Origin: Salmonella enterica subsp. arizonae
GTDB lineage: Bacteria > Pseudomonadota > Gammaproteobacteria > Enterobacterales > Enterobacteriaceae
Reading direction: 5' to 3'
Assembly (NCBI RefSeq): GCF_008692845.1
Contig: NZ_VXJW01000014.1
Coordinates: 1 to 64,000 of the forward strand
Length of the DNA: 64,000 bases
Each line of letters opens with the position of its first letter. Position 1 is the first letter of the stretch. Shown here in pieces: positions 15,259-24,007 of the stretch. The notes under the pieces are model-generated. The model searched no databases and was not told the DNA's origin. It saw nothing but the letters and a program-made list of their open reading frames with translations. A program made the translations under genes and the position numbers.

Positions 15259-16689
15259 TTACACAATCTCAGTTGCGTACTGCCACAGTGATTTCAGCAA
15301 CCCCAGCTTCGTTTTATCTTCCGCATACTGCTGAGAAAGCATCTGCAATTCATTGGCATACTGTTGTAAAAACTCTGGCGTCAGCACCTGACGGCGATGC
15401 GCCAGCCAGCGCTGCTGCTCTGCGTCATCCAGCGTACCGGGAAAATTGCGCGCGCGGTAATTAAACAGCAGCTTCTCAATGCGTTTATCGACAAAGGTAA
15501 TATCCAGCGCGGGCAGGTTACGTGGCTCGGTTTCGAGTACGATTTTCATGGCTGCGCGATCGGAATCGCTGAAGAAACCATCATAGAGCTGGGCATCGAC
15601 GTTATCCGGGGAGGAAAAAGGTTCGGCTTCGGCGAAAATCGCCACCACTTTATCGCGAACCTGCGGGTTTTCACGCAATACTTTCAGGTTATCCAGGCAG
15701 TGCTGGCGATTAATTCCCAGCCGGTCCGCATCCTCCGGGCGCAACGTATTCGCCTGCGCCAGGACCGGACATTTATTGATATGCACCAGCTTTACCGGCA
15801 CTGCGGCGTTATTGCCAAGATCGGCTTTGGCCGTATAAAGCCGATCGCGAAGGGTATCGCTGTCTAGTTCAAGAAGAGGGGAAATATCGCCTGCTAAATC
15901 GACCACGATCACCGCGTTCCGATTTTCAGGATGCCACGCCAGCGGCGCGACCCAGCTTGTATTGCCACGCCACGCTCCAAACATGCCGGAGATATGCACC
16001 AGCGGCTTCATTTGCGGAACGTCAATCAGCGCTGCCAGTTTATGTTTACTGCGGTGGCTATAAAGATAATCAAACAGACGCGGCTGGCGTGTTTTCACCA
16101 GTTGCGCCATCGCAATAGTGGCGTAGACATCGGCCATCGCATCGTGAGCGTTGCTGTGTTCGATATCGTTCGCTTGGGTTAAATGTTCCAGACGAAAGCT
16201 AGGCAGACCGTCGTCGTTTTCCGGCCAGTTTATCCCCTCAGGGCGCAGTGCATAACAGGCGCGCATGACATCCAATATATCCCAGCGTGAATTATCATGC
16301 TGCCAGCTCCAGGCGTAGGGATCGTAAAAGTTGCGATAAAAAATATTGCGCGTGACTTCATCATCAAAACGAACATTGTTGTAGCCCACAACGCAGGTTT
16401 TAGGAACGGTAAACAGCGCATGGATGCGTCTGGCGAAAGCGGCTTCGTTTTCTCCTTTCTCACACGCTTCCTGCGGCGTGATGCCGGTAATCAGCACCGC
16501 GCCGGGCTGTGGCAGATAATCATCGGCGGGTTTGCAGTAAAATACGTCCGGTTCGCCAACAATATTGAAGTCGTTATCTGTACGGATTGCGGCGAATTGC
16601 GCAGGTCTGTCGAGGGCCGGATGCGTACCGAAGGTTTCGTAATCGTGGAAGAGGAATGTGCTCTGTATGCTGTCGTTTTTAACTGTCAC
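15259..16689 (-). CDS. sbcB: Exodeoxyribonuclease I
   Basis: Processive 3' to 5' single-strand DNA exonuclease acting in recombination and mismatch repair. It has 476 residues; the DnaQ-type active site is seen in FLFHDYETFG (Asp and Glu near residue 15) and HSNAHDAMADVYAT (Asp near 187). The start is GTG (MTVKNDSIQSTFLF), the only upstream option that keeps the normal length of about 475. Its 5' side abuts the phage remnants. Confidence 0.96.
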   Translation of the reverse strand: MTVKNDSIQSTFLFHDYETFGTHPALDRPAQFAAIRTDNDFNIVGEPDVFYCKPADDYLPQPGAVLITGITPQEACEKGENEAAFARRIHALFTVPKTCVVGYNNVRFDDEVTRNIFYRNFYDPYAWSWQHDNSRWDILDVMRACYALRPEGINWPENDDGLPSFRLEHLTQANDIEHSNAHDAMADVYATIAMAQLVKTRQPRLFDYLYSHRSKHKLAALIDVPQMKPLVHISGMFGAWRGNTSWVAPLAWHPENRNAVIVVDLAGDISPLLELDSDTLRDRLYTAKADLGNNAAVPVKLVHINKCPVLAQANTLRPEDADRLGINRQHCLDNLKVLRENPQVRDKVVAIFAEAEPFSSPDNVDAQLYDGFFSDSDRAAMKIVLETEPRNLPALDITFVDKRIEKLLFNYRARNFPGTLDDAEQQRWLAHRRQVLTPEFLQQYANELQMLSQQYAEDKTKLGLLKSLWQYATEIV

Positions 16690-16817
16690 TTGATGTACAC
16701 GCCTGATGTGATATGTATATGAAATAAGATGCTTTTAATGCTTTTAGTCATTGATTGCTTCTGTCTGTACACGTTTATATACTGTTGCTTATGCGATTTT
16801 GCGTACAGAAAATTAAC

Positions 16818-16931
16818 ATGGCGATCAGTGACGTTAAACTTCGCTCTACCTATGGTAAACCATATTCAGGTCCATCTGAAGTTATTGATTCTGATGGGCT
16901 GACTCTGGCCCAAAATCCGTGCAGTGCGTGA
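16818..16931 (+). pseudogene. N-terminal fragment of a phage tyrosine integrase
   Basis: A 37-codon ORF beginning MAISDVKLRSTYGKPYSGPS and continuing EVIDSDGLTLA looks like the arm-binding N-terminus of P4-type or lambdoid tyrosine integrases (SDxKLRxxYGKPYxGPxE, then D.DGL). After about 30 codons the similarity ends and the frame runs into a stop where tail-fibre sequence begins. It is a decayed stub without any catalytic domain. Confidence 0.7.
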
Positions 16932-17073
16932 CAGTCCAGCACTGACCGGCACGCCAACACCGGAGACCACTGCCGCAGGCCGGGATATTGCTACAACAGC
17001 GTTTGTGGCTGCGAAAGTGGTGCCGCTGGTGGGTTTTGCACCGGACGCGCTGAAACCAATGGCCTCCCGGTAG
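16908..17073 (+). pseudogene. Fragment of a phage tail fibre gene
   Basis: The frame reading RDSPALTGTPTPETTAAGRD and then IATTAFVAAKV carries the repeat typical of lambdoid and P2-like tail fibres (ALTGTPTAPTA...IATTAFV). It has no start and is fused directly to the integrase stub at about 16905, which suggests a large internal prophage deletion. It ends at the TAG 17071-17073, 30 bp from the stop codon of the convergent island gene. Confidence 0.75.
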
Positions 17074-17102
17074 GGATACCATTATTAAAGTGGTATTTGT
17101 AA

Positions 17103-18605
17103 TTAACGCGCCGCAAAAATATTATTTAAAGCGTATTTATAAGAGATATCAAGATTTTCTAATAATGACCGCATAACAATATCTGAAAGATATTTTATGG
17201 TTTTTACTTGTTCTTTAGATATATCCTGATTAATGAAGTATTCATATAGCGCACAATATGATTTCTGCTCTTCTGCTGATGAATGCTTTCCTGTCAGGTA
17301 AGGAAGTGAAATATTGCATTCACTTTCTGCCTGCATTGCTACCTGGCCAATAACAGAAAAAAATGATTTTCCACTTAATTCAAGTATCATCATAAACCAG
17401 AATCTGATAAGTGGATCTTTATTTTTCATTCCGTGCAGTGAAAAATTAACAAGATTTTTCCGGTGAGAGTCCATATCAGTATTCAGAAATATAAACTCAA
17501 GCGTATCACTTGCACTCCAGCGTAACATATCATCAAGTTTCAGAGCCTTCCAGTCATTATAAAATAAAGCACTATGGCAGGCCAGATGCCGGGCATAATC
17601 GTTAATAAGAAGCTCTCCCATTGAGCCAGGGCACATATAGGTAAAAATGTAATTATTGATATCTCTGTACATCATGATATCTACAATCCACAGAGGTATA
17701 AAGCATTTTATCTTTAATTCAGCATTTATTGTAGAGGATTTTACCCAGTCAAAGAAAGGGTGCTCATCAATTTCCCTGAGATAACTGTCCACATAATGTA
17801 TAATTTCTTCGTTATTTTTTTGTGTCTGAGTAATGTTTATTTCAGAGGGGGGGGTCAGAATTTTCCCTTCCGTTTTGACAAGATTGCTGAAATTATGAAC
17901 TTCATGTTTAACAATATACTTTAATGTATAGTGATAGAATGCATCATGTATTCCTGTAAAAATATCAAACATTCTCTGAGATAAATTTCTGACTTTATCA
18001 TAATATTCCGGGAGCAGAACTTCATTTTCAAAGACGCCTTCTGACTTCCAGACATGCCCATTCTCAAGGCCAAGATGGAATGAACCAAAATAGCGTAATT
18101 GAACCCCCAGTTCATGGGCGACTTCATCTGCTATAGGACTTATTTTAGAAAAAAATACGTTACCGCAGGTTTCTCCGGATTCAGAGTGAGAATATCGCAA
18201 TATTGGGTCATTGTTATCATCAACGCAAAGACGCATAAACTCGACGCCATATTTTCTGAAACATTCCATTTCAGGACTAATAAATAACCAGTATATAATG
18301 TCGCTGGCCTTCCAGTTTAACTTATCATCAAGATAGAGTTTTCTCCAGTCCTCAAGAAATAATCTTGAATGTGTTTCGTCTTCAGTAGTTCCTGCATTAA
18401 TAACAGATTTGAATTTAGAATCTGTTGTTGCAAATCTTATGACCCATTTATTCATATCCCTGAAGTTCATCACAAAATGAGCCATCACAGGGGCAAACAT
18501 TAGTTTGTTTTTTAACGGGATAATATCGGAATCAATAAGCTTATAGAACGCATGGCTTTCAAGCTTTGCTCTCTGATAATCACGGAAATGATAAAATTTT
18601 TTCAT
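17103..18605 (-). CDS. Two-domain heme-oxygenase-like protein, function unknown
   Basis: A 500-residue protein I do not recognise by name. It has two tandem copies of one helical domain: residues about 32-185 and about 298-445. The repeats align at LDDKLNWKASDIIYWLFISP versus LDDMLRWSASDTLEFIFLNT and at THSRLFLEDW versus CHSALFYNDW. Copy 1 has the His and carboxylate pattern of heme-oxygenase-like diiron proteins: His43 (MAHFVMNFRD), Glu77/His79, Glu145, His177, Glu181 and His184 (FHLGLENGH). Copy 2 keeps His344, Glu409, His441 and Glu445 but lacks counterparts of His43, Glu77 and His184, so it may be structural. A run of eight C on the coding strand (17847-17854) falls at codons 251-253, between the domains; a second run of eight G (18616-18623) lies 10 nt before the ATG in place of a Shine-Dalgarno sequence. 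The gene is AT-rich, unlike its neighbours. Fold assignment is inference. Confidence 0.7.
   Translation of the reverse strand: MKKFYHFRDYQRAKLESHAFYKLIDSDIIPLKNKLMFAPVMAHFVMNFRDMNKWVIRFATTDSKFKSVINAGTTEDETHSRLFLEDWRKLYLDDKLNWKASDIIYWLFISPEMECFRKYGVEFMRLCVDDNNDPILRYSHSESGETCGNVFFSKISPIADEVAHELGVQLRYFGSFHLGLENGHVWKSEGVFENEVLLPEYYDKVRNLSQRMFDIFTGIHDAFYHYTLKYIVKHEVHNFSNLVKTEGKILTPPSEINITQTQKNNEEIIHYVDSYLREIDEHPFFDWVKSSTINAELKIKCFIPLWIVDIMMYRDINNYIFTYMCPGSMGELLINDYARHLACHSALFYNDWKALKLDDMLRWSASDTLEFIFLNTDMDSHRKNLVNFSLHGMKNKDPLIRFWFMMILELSGKSFFSVIGQVAMQAESECNISLPYLTGKHSSAEEQKSYCALYEYFINQDISKEQVKTIKYLSDIVMRSLLENLDISYKYALNNIFAAR
17847..17854. repeat. Homopolymer G8/C8 tract inside the 500-residue gene
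   Basis: Eight consecutive G on the plus strand (C on the coding strand), encoding Thr-Pro-Pro at about residues 251-253, in the linker between the two repeated domains. A one-base slip here would cut the protein after domain 1. Confidence 0.9.
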
Positions 18606-18894
18606 TTTTATTACGCCCCCCCCTTAATGAGGTACTTTATGATTTGATAGGTTGGTTTTTAGAGGTTTCACCTGCGAAGATGACATCGTTAATTGACAAA
18701 TATTTGGGCTTATGTGTAAGTAAAACTACTGCATATCTATTTTGGCCATGAATAAAAACCGGACGCTCAACTCAATCTAATAGTTAGTTGAACAAAATTG
18801 TCAATACTAATATTATTAACAGTATAAAATTTTCTGACTGATTGCTGTAACGTTGAGAGTGCGGCCCAAATTTTTTACCTGACGATACCAGCCC
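18606..18894. other. AT-rich intergenic DNA with a G8 tract
   Basis: Between the 500-residue gene and the 179-residue ORF. No gene is supported. It holds the run of eight C at 18616-18623 (G8 on the minus strand), 10 nt upstream of the start codon at 18605. The remainder is very AT-rich and must contain the promoter of the 500-residue gene; I could not fix -10 and -35 boxes. Confidence 0.6.
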
Positions 18895-19434
18895 TTATAT
18901 CTTTTCCAAAAAAATAAAATCATATTTAGAAGTGTTTTGCTTTTTTAAGATTTCAACCGCTTCTTGACTAAGTCCGTCGATATGTTTTCCAGCGTCTGGT
19001 GATGCTGGGAAATGCTGATCGTAGAGATTTATACAGGAAACCTGTTCAAATACAGGTTGATGAATATCAACAGCGTGAACCCTGGAACCGAATCGAGGCC
19101 TTCTCATACACTTCTCCTGCTTCCAGGGCAAAGAAAAAATCGTCATTAGATAAAAATAAATATCATCAATTAAACTCCTTTCCGGAAATGGAATTTTATT
19201 GTTAATTAATAATTGTTTGGAGTATATATCAAAAGTGCCATTTCTATTTAACAGATTAGCATCCGAAGTATGCGGAGCACGAAGTTTGATTGTCAAAATT
19301 GAAACTAAGAATGCTTTTTCTTCGTTATCAAGTAGCCGCAGTTCCTTACAAAGATTGCTGATATTTTCTTTGAACGTTTTTCTGATTAATTCAAGACTTT
19401 TTTTCTGATGCTTTCCAAATAACATACTCCACAA
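18895..19434 (-). CDS. Hypothetical protein, possible C-terminal part of a -1 frameshift product
   Basis: A 179-residue frame of unknown function. The first possible start is TTG at 19434; an ATG three codons on (19425) gives MLFGKHQKKSLELIRKT. No convincing Shine-Dalgarno sequence precedes either. It is soluble in character, with a Lys/Glu-rich N-terminal part (ELIRKTFKENISNLCKELRL) and no membrane segment. Its start lies inside the end of the preceding 144-residue ORF. The two frames share a run of seven A (19398-19404, plus strand T) at which a -1 shift would join them. It could equally be the second half of a gene split by a frameshift mutation. I find no family resemblance I can name. 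Confidence 0.5.
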   Translation of the reverse strand: MWSMLFGKHQKKSLELIRKTFKENISNLCKELRLLDNEEKAFLVSILTIKLRAPHTSDANLLNRNGTFDIYSKQLLINNKIPFPERSLIDDIYFYLMTIFSLPWKQEKCMRRPRFGSRVHAVDIHQPVFEQVSCINLYDQHFPASPDAGKHIDGLSQEAVEILKKQNTSKYDFIFLEKI

Positions 19435-19820
19435 AATGCCAATGGTAAAAATATAATAATATAATTTATCACTGATATGTTTACAATAAATTCTGTAATT
19501 ATTTTTGAGGCGCTATCTTCTGAACTGTGTACTTGAGTAGTTTTCGTGAAGAAACTACTTTTATCTTTAGTGTTTGTAATGCCTGGCTCGACCTTATTAA
19601 CCTCAATGTGATTATTTATATAAGCGAATCTCCGACTCTCTTTAGGTAAAAATAAACCCGCTGAGGGAGAGTAAGATAGTTTAATTTTTAGGTTTAATGA
19701 TGCACCTGGGTTATTAAAACTAATGTTATGCCAAACATGATCATGTTTTTTGCTCTTTGGGGGGGGTGATGTCGCTTGGATGTGATTCGTGAAACAGATT
19801 TTATTTGCTGGCATCTTCAT
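19386..19820 (-). CDS. Hypothetical membrane-anchored protein with a C8 tract near its start
   Basis: A 144-residue ORF of unknown function. It begins MKMPANKICFTNHIQA after an AGGGGGGTA stretch (19823-19828), which is only 2 nt before the first ATG and 8 nt before the second (Met3 at 19814), so Met3 may be the real start. Codons 18-21 (Ser-Pro-Pro-Pro) contain eight C in a row, a typical position for an on/off slippage tract. Residues about 109-133 (FIVNISVINYIIIFLPLAFC) form one hydrophobic segment, followed by a short basic tail; the preceding polar region is Ser/Lys/Asn-rich. The ORF stops just after an A7 slippery run, beyond which the 179-residue frame continues. Confidence 0.55.
   Translation of the reverse strand: MKMPANKICFTNHIQATSPPPKSKKHDHVWHNISFNNPGASLNLKIKLSYSPSAGLFLPKESRRFAYINNHIEVNKVEPGITNTKDKSSFFTKTTQVHSSEDSASKIITEFIVNISVINYIIIFLPLAFCGVCYLESIRKKVLN
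19398..19404 (-). other. A7 slippery heptamer, candidate -1 frameshift site
   Basis: On the minus strand the frame of the 144-residue ORF reads AGA AAA AAA GTC, i.e. A_AAA_AAA, the classic X_XXY_YYZ layout. After a -1 slip the next codons are AGT CTT GAA TTA, which is exactly the frame of the 179-residue ORF. The fusion would be 308 residues (141 + 167). No stimulatory structure was established. Confidence 0.5.
19759..19766. repeat. Homopolymer G8/C8 tract at the 5' end of the 144-residue ORF
   Basis: Eight G on the plus strand, C on the coding strand, at codons 18-21. Gain or loss of one base would put the ORF out of frame shortly after its start. Confidence 0.9.
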
Positions 19821-20354
19821 TACCCCCCTATCATCAAAAGAGTTTGATCAATAATTGATAAAATAAAGAAGTAATAATGGATGGCTGCTAAACGGCTGAA
19901 CACCTCAAAACCCGACAAAATATGGTGTCCATATTAAGTGAAAAGGTAGGATGCTGCTTGCCGTCAATCATTGGTTCACGATGACTGGTATTAATTTTAG
20001 CGCTGCAGGAAGAGTACCAAAAGGCGCTATACACATCAGCACGGCATGTTAGGAGTACCGACAGTAAAAACTCAGTAGGAAAATTACTGGAATTAATTGA
20101 CTTTTTTAAAATATTATTGTGCGTTATTAGAGTTATATTTTTCTTATCATTAAAAGGTAATTATTGGGTAATTATTGAATTTATTTAATCACATTCACCC
20201 TACGTGTTCAGAAGAATGTAAAGTTTTTATAAGACAAATGGTTTTGTTCTGTTGCGGCATTTTTTTAACAACTGTGTAAGTTTGTGATTAAAGCCGAAAT
20301 TTCATAATACAACTTACATATAATCTTCAGTTATATCTAATAACAGGAGGTTAT
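19821..20354. other. Intergenic DNA between the island and phsA
   Basis: About 530 bp that is AT-rich and without a supported gene. It must hold the divergent promoters of the island ORF (minus) and of phsABC (plus). The phsA start is preceded by ACAGGAGGTTAT, a strong ribosome site. FNR- and CRP-like control is known for phs, but I found no clean consensus site by eye. A 24-codon ORF at 19981 has no supporting evidence. Confidence 0.6.
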
Positions 20355-22631
20355 ATGAGCATAAGTCGTCGTTCTTTTTTGCAGGGGGTAGGCATAGGCT
20401 GCTCTGCCTGCGCACTGGGCGCTTTTCCGCCTGGGGCGCTGGCGCGCAACCCGGTTGCCGGAATTAACGGTAAAACCACGCTAACGCCAAGTTTGTGCGA
20501 AATGTGTTCCTTTCGTTGTCCTGTTCAGGCGCAGGTAGTCAATAACAAGACCGTTTTTATCCAGGGCAATCCTTTTGCGCCGCAGCAGGGAACACGCGTA
20601 TGCGCCAGGGGCGGGAGCGGCGTCAGCCTGGTTAATGACCCGCAACGGATTGTAAAACCCATGAAACGCAACGGACCGCGCGGCGGCGGTGAATGGCAAG
20701 TGATTAGCTGGCAACAGGCTTACCAGGAAATTGCGGCGAAAATGAATGCCATCAAAGCGCAGCATGGCCCGGAGTCCGTGGTTTTCTCTTCCAAATCGGG
20801 TTCGCTATCCAGCCATCTTTTCCATCTGGCGACTGCCTTTGGTTCGCCTAATACTTTTACTCATGCCTCAACATGCCCTGCCGGGAAAGCTATCGCGGCA
20901 AAAGTGATGATGGGCGGCGATCTGGCGATGGATATCGCCAACACGCGCTATCTGGTTTCGTTTGGCCACAATTTGTATGAAGGTATTGAAGTCGCGGATA
21001 CCCATGAATTAATGACCGCGCAGGTGAAGGGGGCCAAAATGGTCAGCTTTGATCCGCGCTTGTCGATATTTTCCAGCAAGGCAGATGAATGGCACGCTAT
21101 TCGCCCCGGCGGTGATTTAGCGGTTCTGCTGGCGATGTGTCACGTCATGATTGACGAACAACTCTACGATGCGTCTTTTGTCGAGCGTTATACTACCGGA
21201 TTTGAACAATTAGCACAGGCGGTAAAAGAGGCGACGCCGGAATGGGCGGAAGCGCAGGCCGATGTCCCTGCCGACGCTATTGCGCGGGTGACGCGCGAAC
21301 TGGCCGCCTGCGCTCCCCATGCTATTGTCAGCCCTGGCCATCGCGCGACGTTCTCCCAGGAAGAGATCGATATGCGGCGGATGATTTTTACGCTCAATGT
21401 ACTGCTCGGTAATATTGAGCGCGAAGGTGGGCTGTATCAGAAAAAAGGCGCGTCGGTTTACAACAAACTGGCCGGGGAAAGGGTCGCGCCGACGCTGGCG
21501 AAACCCAACATTAAAAATATGCCGAAACCGACAGCGCAGCGTATCGATCTGGTCGCACCGCAATTTAAATATATCGCTGCTGGCGGCGGCGTGGTGCAAA
21601 GCATTATTGATGCGGCGTTAACCCAGAAGCCTTACCCGATAAAAGCGTGGATTATGTCACGGCATAATCCCTTCCAGACCGTCACCTGCCGCCCGGACCT
21701 GGTAAAAACCGTTGAGCAACTGGAGCTGGTGGTCAGTTGCGATGTCTATTTGAGCGAAAGCGCAGCACATGCCGACTATCTGCTGCCGGAATGTACCTAT
21801 CTCGAACGGGATGAAGAGGTATCGGATATGTCGGGACTGCAACCGGCTTACGCTCTACGCCAACAGGTTGTAGAGCCGATTGGCGAGGCGCGTCCGAGTT
21901 GGCAAATCTGGAAAGAACTTGGCGAGCAGTTGGGGTTAGGGCAGTACTATCCGTGGCAGGATATGCAGACGCGTCAACTCTATCAGTTGAATGGTGACCA
22001 TGCCTTAGCGAAAGAACTGCGGCAGAAAGGGTATCTTGAATGGGGCGTCCCGCTGCTATTACGCGAACCGGAATCCGTTCGCCAGTTTACGGCGCGTTAT
22101 CCCGGCGCTATCGCGACGGACAGCGATAACACCTATGGCGAACAGCTTCGCTTCAAGTCGCCCTCTGGCAAAATAGAGCTTTATTCCGAAAATCTGGAGG
22201 GATTGCTCCCAGGCTACGGCGTTCCGCGCGTTCGTGATTTTGCGCTCAAAAAAGAGAATGAGCTTTACTTCATTCAGGGCAAGGTGGCCGTTCATACCAA
22301 TGGCGCGACGCAATACGTACCTTTACTCAGCGAGTTGATGTGGGATAACGCGGTCTGGGTTCATCCGCAAACGGCACGAGAAAAAGGCATCAAGACTGGC
22401 GATGAGATCTGGCTGGAAAATGCCACGGGTAAAGAAAAAGGTAAGGCGCTGGTGACGCCCGGTATCCGTCCGGACACGCTATTCGTCTATATGGGATTCG
22501 GCGCTAAAGCCGGGGCCAAAACGGCGGCGACGACACACGGCATCCACTGCGGTAATTTACTACCGCACGTGACGAGCCCGGTATCCGGTACGGTAGTACA
22601 TACCGCAGGCGTGACGCTGAGCCGGGCATGA
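20355..22631 (+). CDS. phsA: Thiosulfate reductase, molybdopterin catalytic subunit
   Basis: Periplasmic catalytic subunit that reduces thiosulfate to sulfide and sulfite during anaerobic growth. It has 758 residues. A twin-arginine signal [14 protein letters not shown] at 2-15 leads to cleavage near GALARNP. A [4Fe-4S] motif follows ([11 protein letters not shown] then CARGG), and the bis-MGD molybdenum site probably uses the Cys in [11 protein letters not shown]. It belongs to the DMSO reductase/polysulfide reductase group. It overlaps the stretch before phsB, and the operon is phsABC. Confidence 0.96.
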   Translation: MSISRRSFLQGVGIGCSACALGAFPPGALARNPVAGINGKTTLTPSLCEMCSFRCPVQAQVVNNKTVFIQGNPFAPQQGTRVCARGGSGVSLVNDPQRIVKPMKRNGPRGGGEWQVISWQQAYQEIAAKMNAIKAQHGPESVVFSSKSGSLSSHLFHLATAFGSPNTFTHASTCPAGKAIAAKVMMGGDLAMDIANTRYLVSFGHNLYEGIEVADTHELMTAQVKGAKMVSFDPRLSIFSSKADEWHAIRPGGDLAVLLAMCHVMIDEQLYDASFVERYTTGFEQLAQAVKEATPEWAEAQADVPADAIARVTRELAACAPHAIVSPGHRATFSQEEIDMRRMIFTLNVLLGNIEREGGLYQKKGASVYNKLAGERVAPTLAKPNIKNMPKPTAQRIDLVAPQFKYIAAGGGVVQSIIDAALTQKPYPIKAWIMSRHNPFQTVTCRPDLVKTVEQLELVVSCDVYLSESAAHADYLLPECTYLERDEEVSDMSGLQPAYALRQQVVEPIGEARPSWQIWKELGEQLGLGQYYPWQDMQTRQLYQLNGDHALAKELRQKGYLEWGVPLLLREPESVRQFTARYPGAIATDSDNTYGEQLRFKSPSGKIELYSENLEGLLPGYGVPRVRDFALKKENELYFIQGKVAVHTNGATQYVPLLSELMWDNAVWVHPQTAREKGIKTGDEIWLENATGKEKGKALVTPGIRPDTLFVYMGFGAKAGAKTAATTHGIHCGNLLPHVTSPVSGTVVHTAGVTLSRA

Positions 22632-22645
22632 GGAAGGAGGGAACC

Positions 22646-23224
22646 ATGAATCATTTAACAACCCAGTACGTCATGCTGCATGATGAAAAGCGCTGTATTG
22701 GCTGCCAGGCATGTACCGTTGCCTGCAAAGTGCTTAATGACGTGCCGGAGGGGGTTAGCCGCGTACAGGTGCAAATTCGCGCGCCTGAACAGGCGTCTGA
22801 CGCGCTCACGCATTTTCAATTTGTCCGCGTCTCCTGTCAGCACTGTGAAAATGCGCCATGTGTTAGCGTTTGTCCTACCGGAGCGTCATACCGCGATGAA
22901 AACGGTATCGTTCAGGTTGATAAATCGCGCTGCATTGGCTGCGATTATTGTGTTGCCGCTTGTTCTTTCCATGTGCGCTATCTGAATCCGCAAACCGGCA
23001 TCGCCGACAAGTGTAACTTCTGTGCCGATACGCGGTTGGCCGAGGGGCAGTCTCCGGCGTGCGTATCCGTTTGCCCAACGGACGCGCTGAAATTCGGCAG
23101 ACTGGATGAGAGCGAGATCCAGCGCTGGGTCAACCAGAAAGAGGTCTATCGCCAGCAGGAGGCGCGTAGTGGGGCTGTCAGTTTGTACCGTCGTAAAGAA
23201 GTCCATCAGGAGGGTAAAGCATGA
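22646..23224 (+). CDS. phsB: Thiosulfate reductase, iron-sulfur electron transfer subunit
   Basis: Ferredoxin-like subunit that carries electrons from PhsC to PhsA. I start at [13 protein letters not shown] (192 residues, ribosome site GGAAGGAGG just upstream) rather than at the longer in-frame start at 22628. Four cysteine clusters typical for four [4Fe-4S] centres are visible: [36 protein letters not shown] and CNFCADTR...CVSVCP. The third cluster ends CS rather than the usual CP. It overlaps phsC by 4 bp. Confidence 0.96.
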   Translation: MNHLTTQYVMLHDEKRCIGCQACTVACKVLNDVPEGVSRVQVQIRAPEQASDALTHFQFVRVSCQHCENAPCVSVCPTGASYRDENGIVQVDKSRCIGCDYCVAACSFHVRYLNPQTGIADKCNFCADTRLAEGQSPACVSVCPTDALKFGRLDESEIQRWVNQKEVYRQQEARSGAVSLYRRKEVHQEGKA

Positions 23225-23985
23225 ATACTATCTGGGGAGCGGAACTACACTATGCGCCGGATTATTGGCCGCTGTGGTTAATTTACGCAGGAGTCGTGGT
23301 GCTGCTCATGCTTGTCGGACTGGTTGTCCATGCGTTATTGCGGCGGATGCTTGCGCCAAAAACGGCGGGCGGCGAAGAGCATCGTGACTATCTCTACTCG
23401 CTGGCGATTCGCCGTTGGCATTGGGGAAATGCGTTACTGTTTGTTTTATTACTGTTAAGCGGTTTATTTGGTCATTTTTCTCTCGGCCCTGTAGCGCTAA
23501 TGGTGCAGGTGCATACCTGGTGTGGTTTTGCCTTACTGGCTTTCTGGGTCGGGTTTGTGCTGATCAATCTCACCACAGGTAACGGGCGTCACTATCGGGT
23601 AAATTTTTCCGGACTGGTGACGCGCTGCATACGCCAGACGCGTTTTTACCTTTTTGGCATCATGAAAGGGGAAGCGCATCCGTTCGCGGCAACAGAGCAG
23701 AATAAGTTCAATCCACTGCAACAACTGGCATATCTGGCGATTATGTACGCGCTGGTACCGCTGTTAATCATCACCGGTTTGCTGTGTCTCTATCCGCAGG
23801 TTGCGGGTCTGGGCCCTGTGATGCTGGTGCTGCATATGGCGCTTGCTATCATCGGCTTACTGTTTATTTGCGCGCATCTCTATCTGTGTACTCTTGGCGA
23901 CACGCCGGGACAAATTTTCCGTAGCATGGTTGACGGCTATCACCGTCATCGTACCGCGCCGCGCGGGGATAAGTCCGCCGTCTGA
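23221..23985 (+). CDS. phsC: Thiosulfate reductase, membrane cytochrome b subunit
   Basis: Integral membrane diheme cytochrome b that takes electrons from menaquinol and anchors PhsAB. It has 254 residues with five hydrophobic segments. Candidate heme histidines are in [27 protein letters not shown] and the C-terminal [13 protein letters not shown]. It is the last gene of phsABC; a perfect inverted repeat follows at 24008. Confidence 0.95.
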   Translation: MNTIWGAELHYAPDYWPLWLIYAGVVVLLMLVGLVVHALLRRMLAPKTAGGEEHRDYLYSLAIRRWHWGNALLFVLLLLSGLFGHFSLGPVALMVQVHTWCGFALLAFWVGFVLINLTTGNGRHYRVNFSGLVTRCIRQTRFYLFGIMKGEAHPFAATEQNKFNPLQQLAYLAIMYALVPLLIITGLLCLYPQVAGLGPVMLVLHMALAIIGLLFICAHLYLCTLGDTPGQIFRSMVDGYHRHRTAPRGDKSAV

Positions 23986-24007
23986 GTATATCCATAAAAT
24001 AAAGTCA

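Noticed and set aside
19981-20052. 24-codon ORF MTGINFSAAGRVPKGA before phsA
   Set aside because: No ribosome site and no similarity that I can name; short open frames are expected by chance here.
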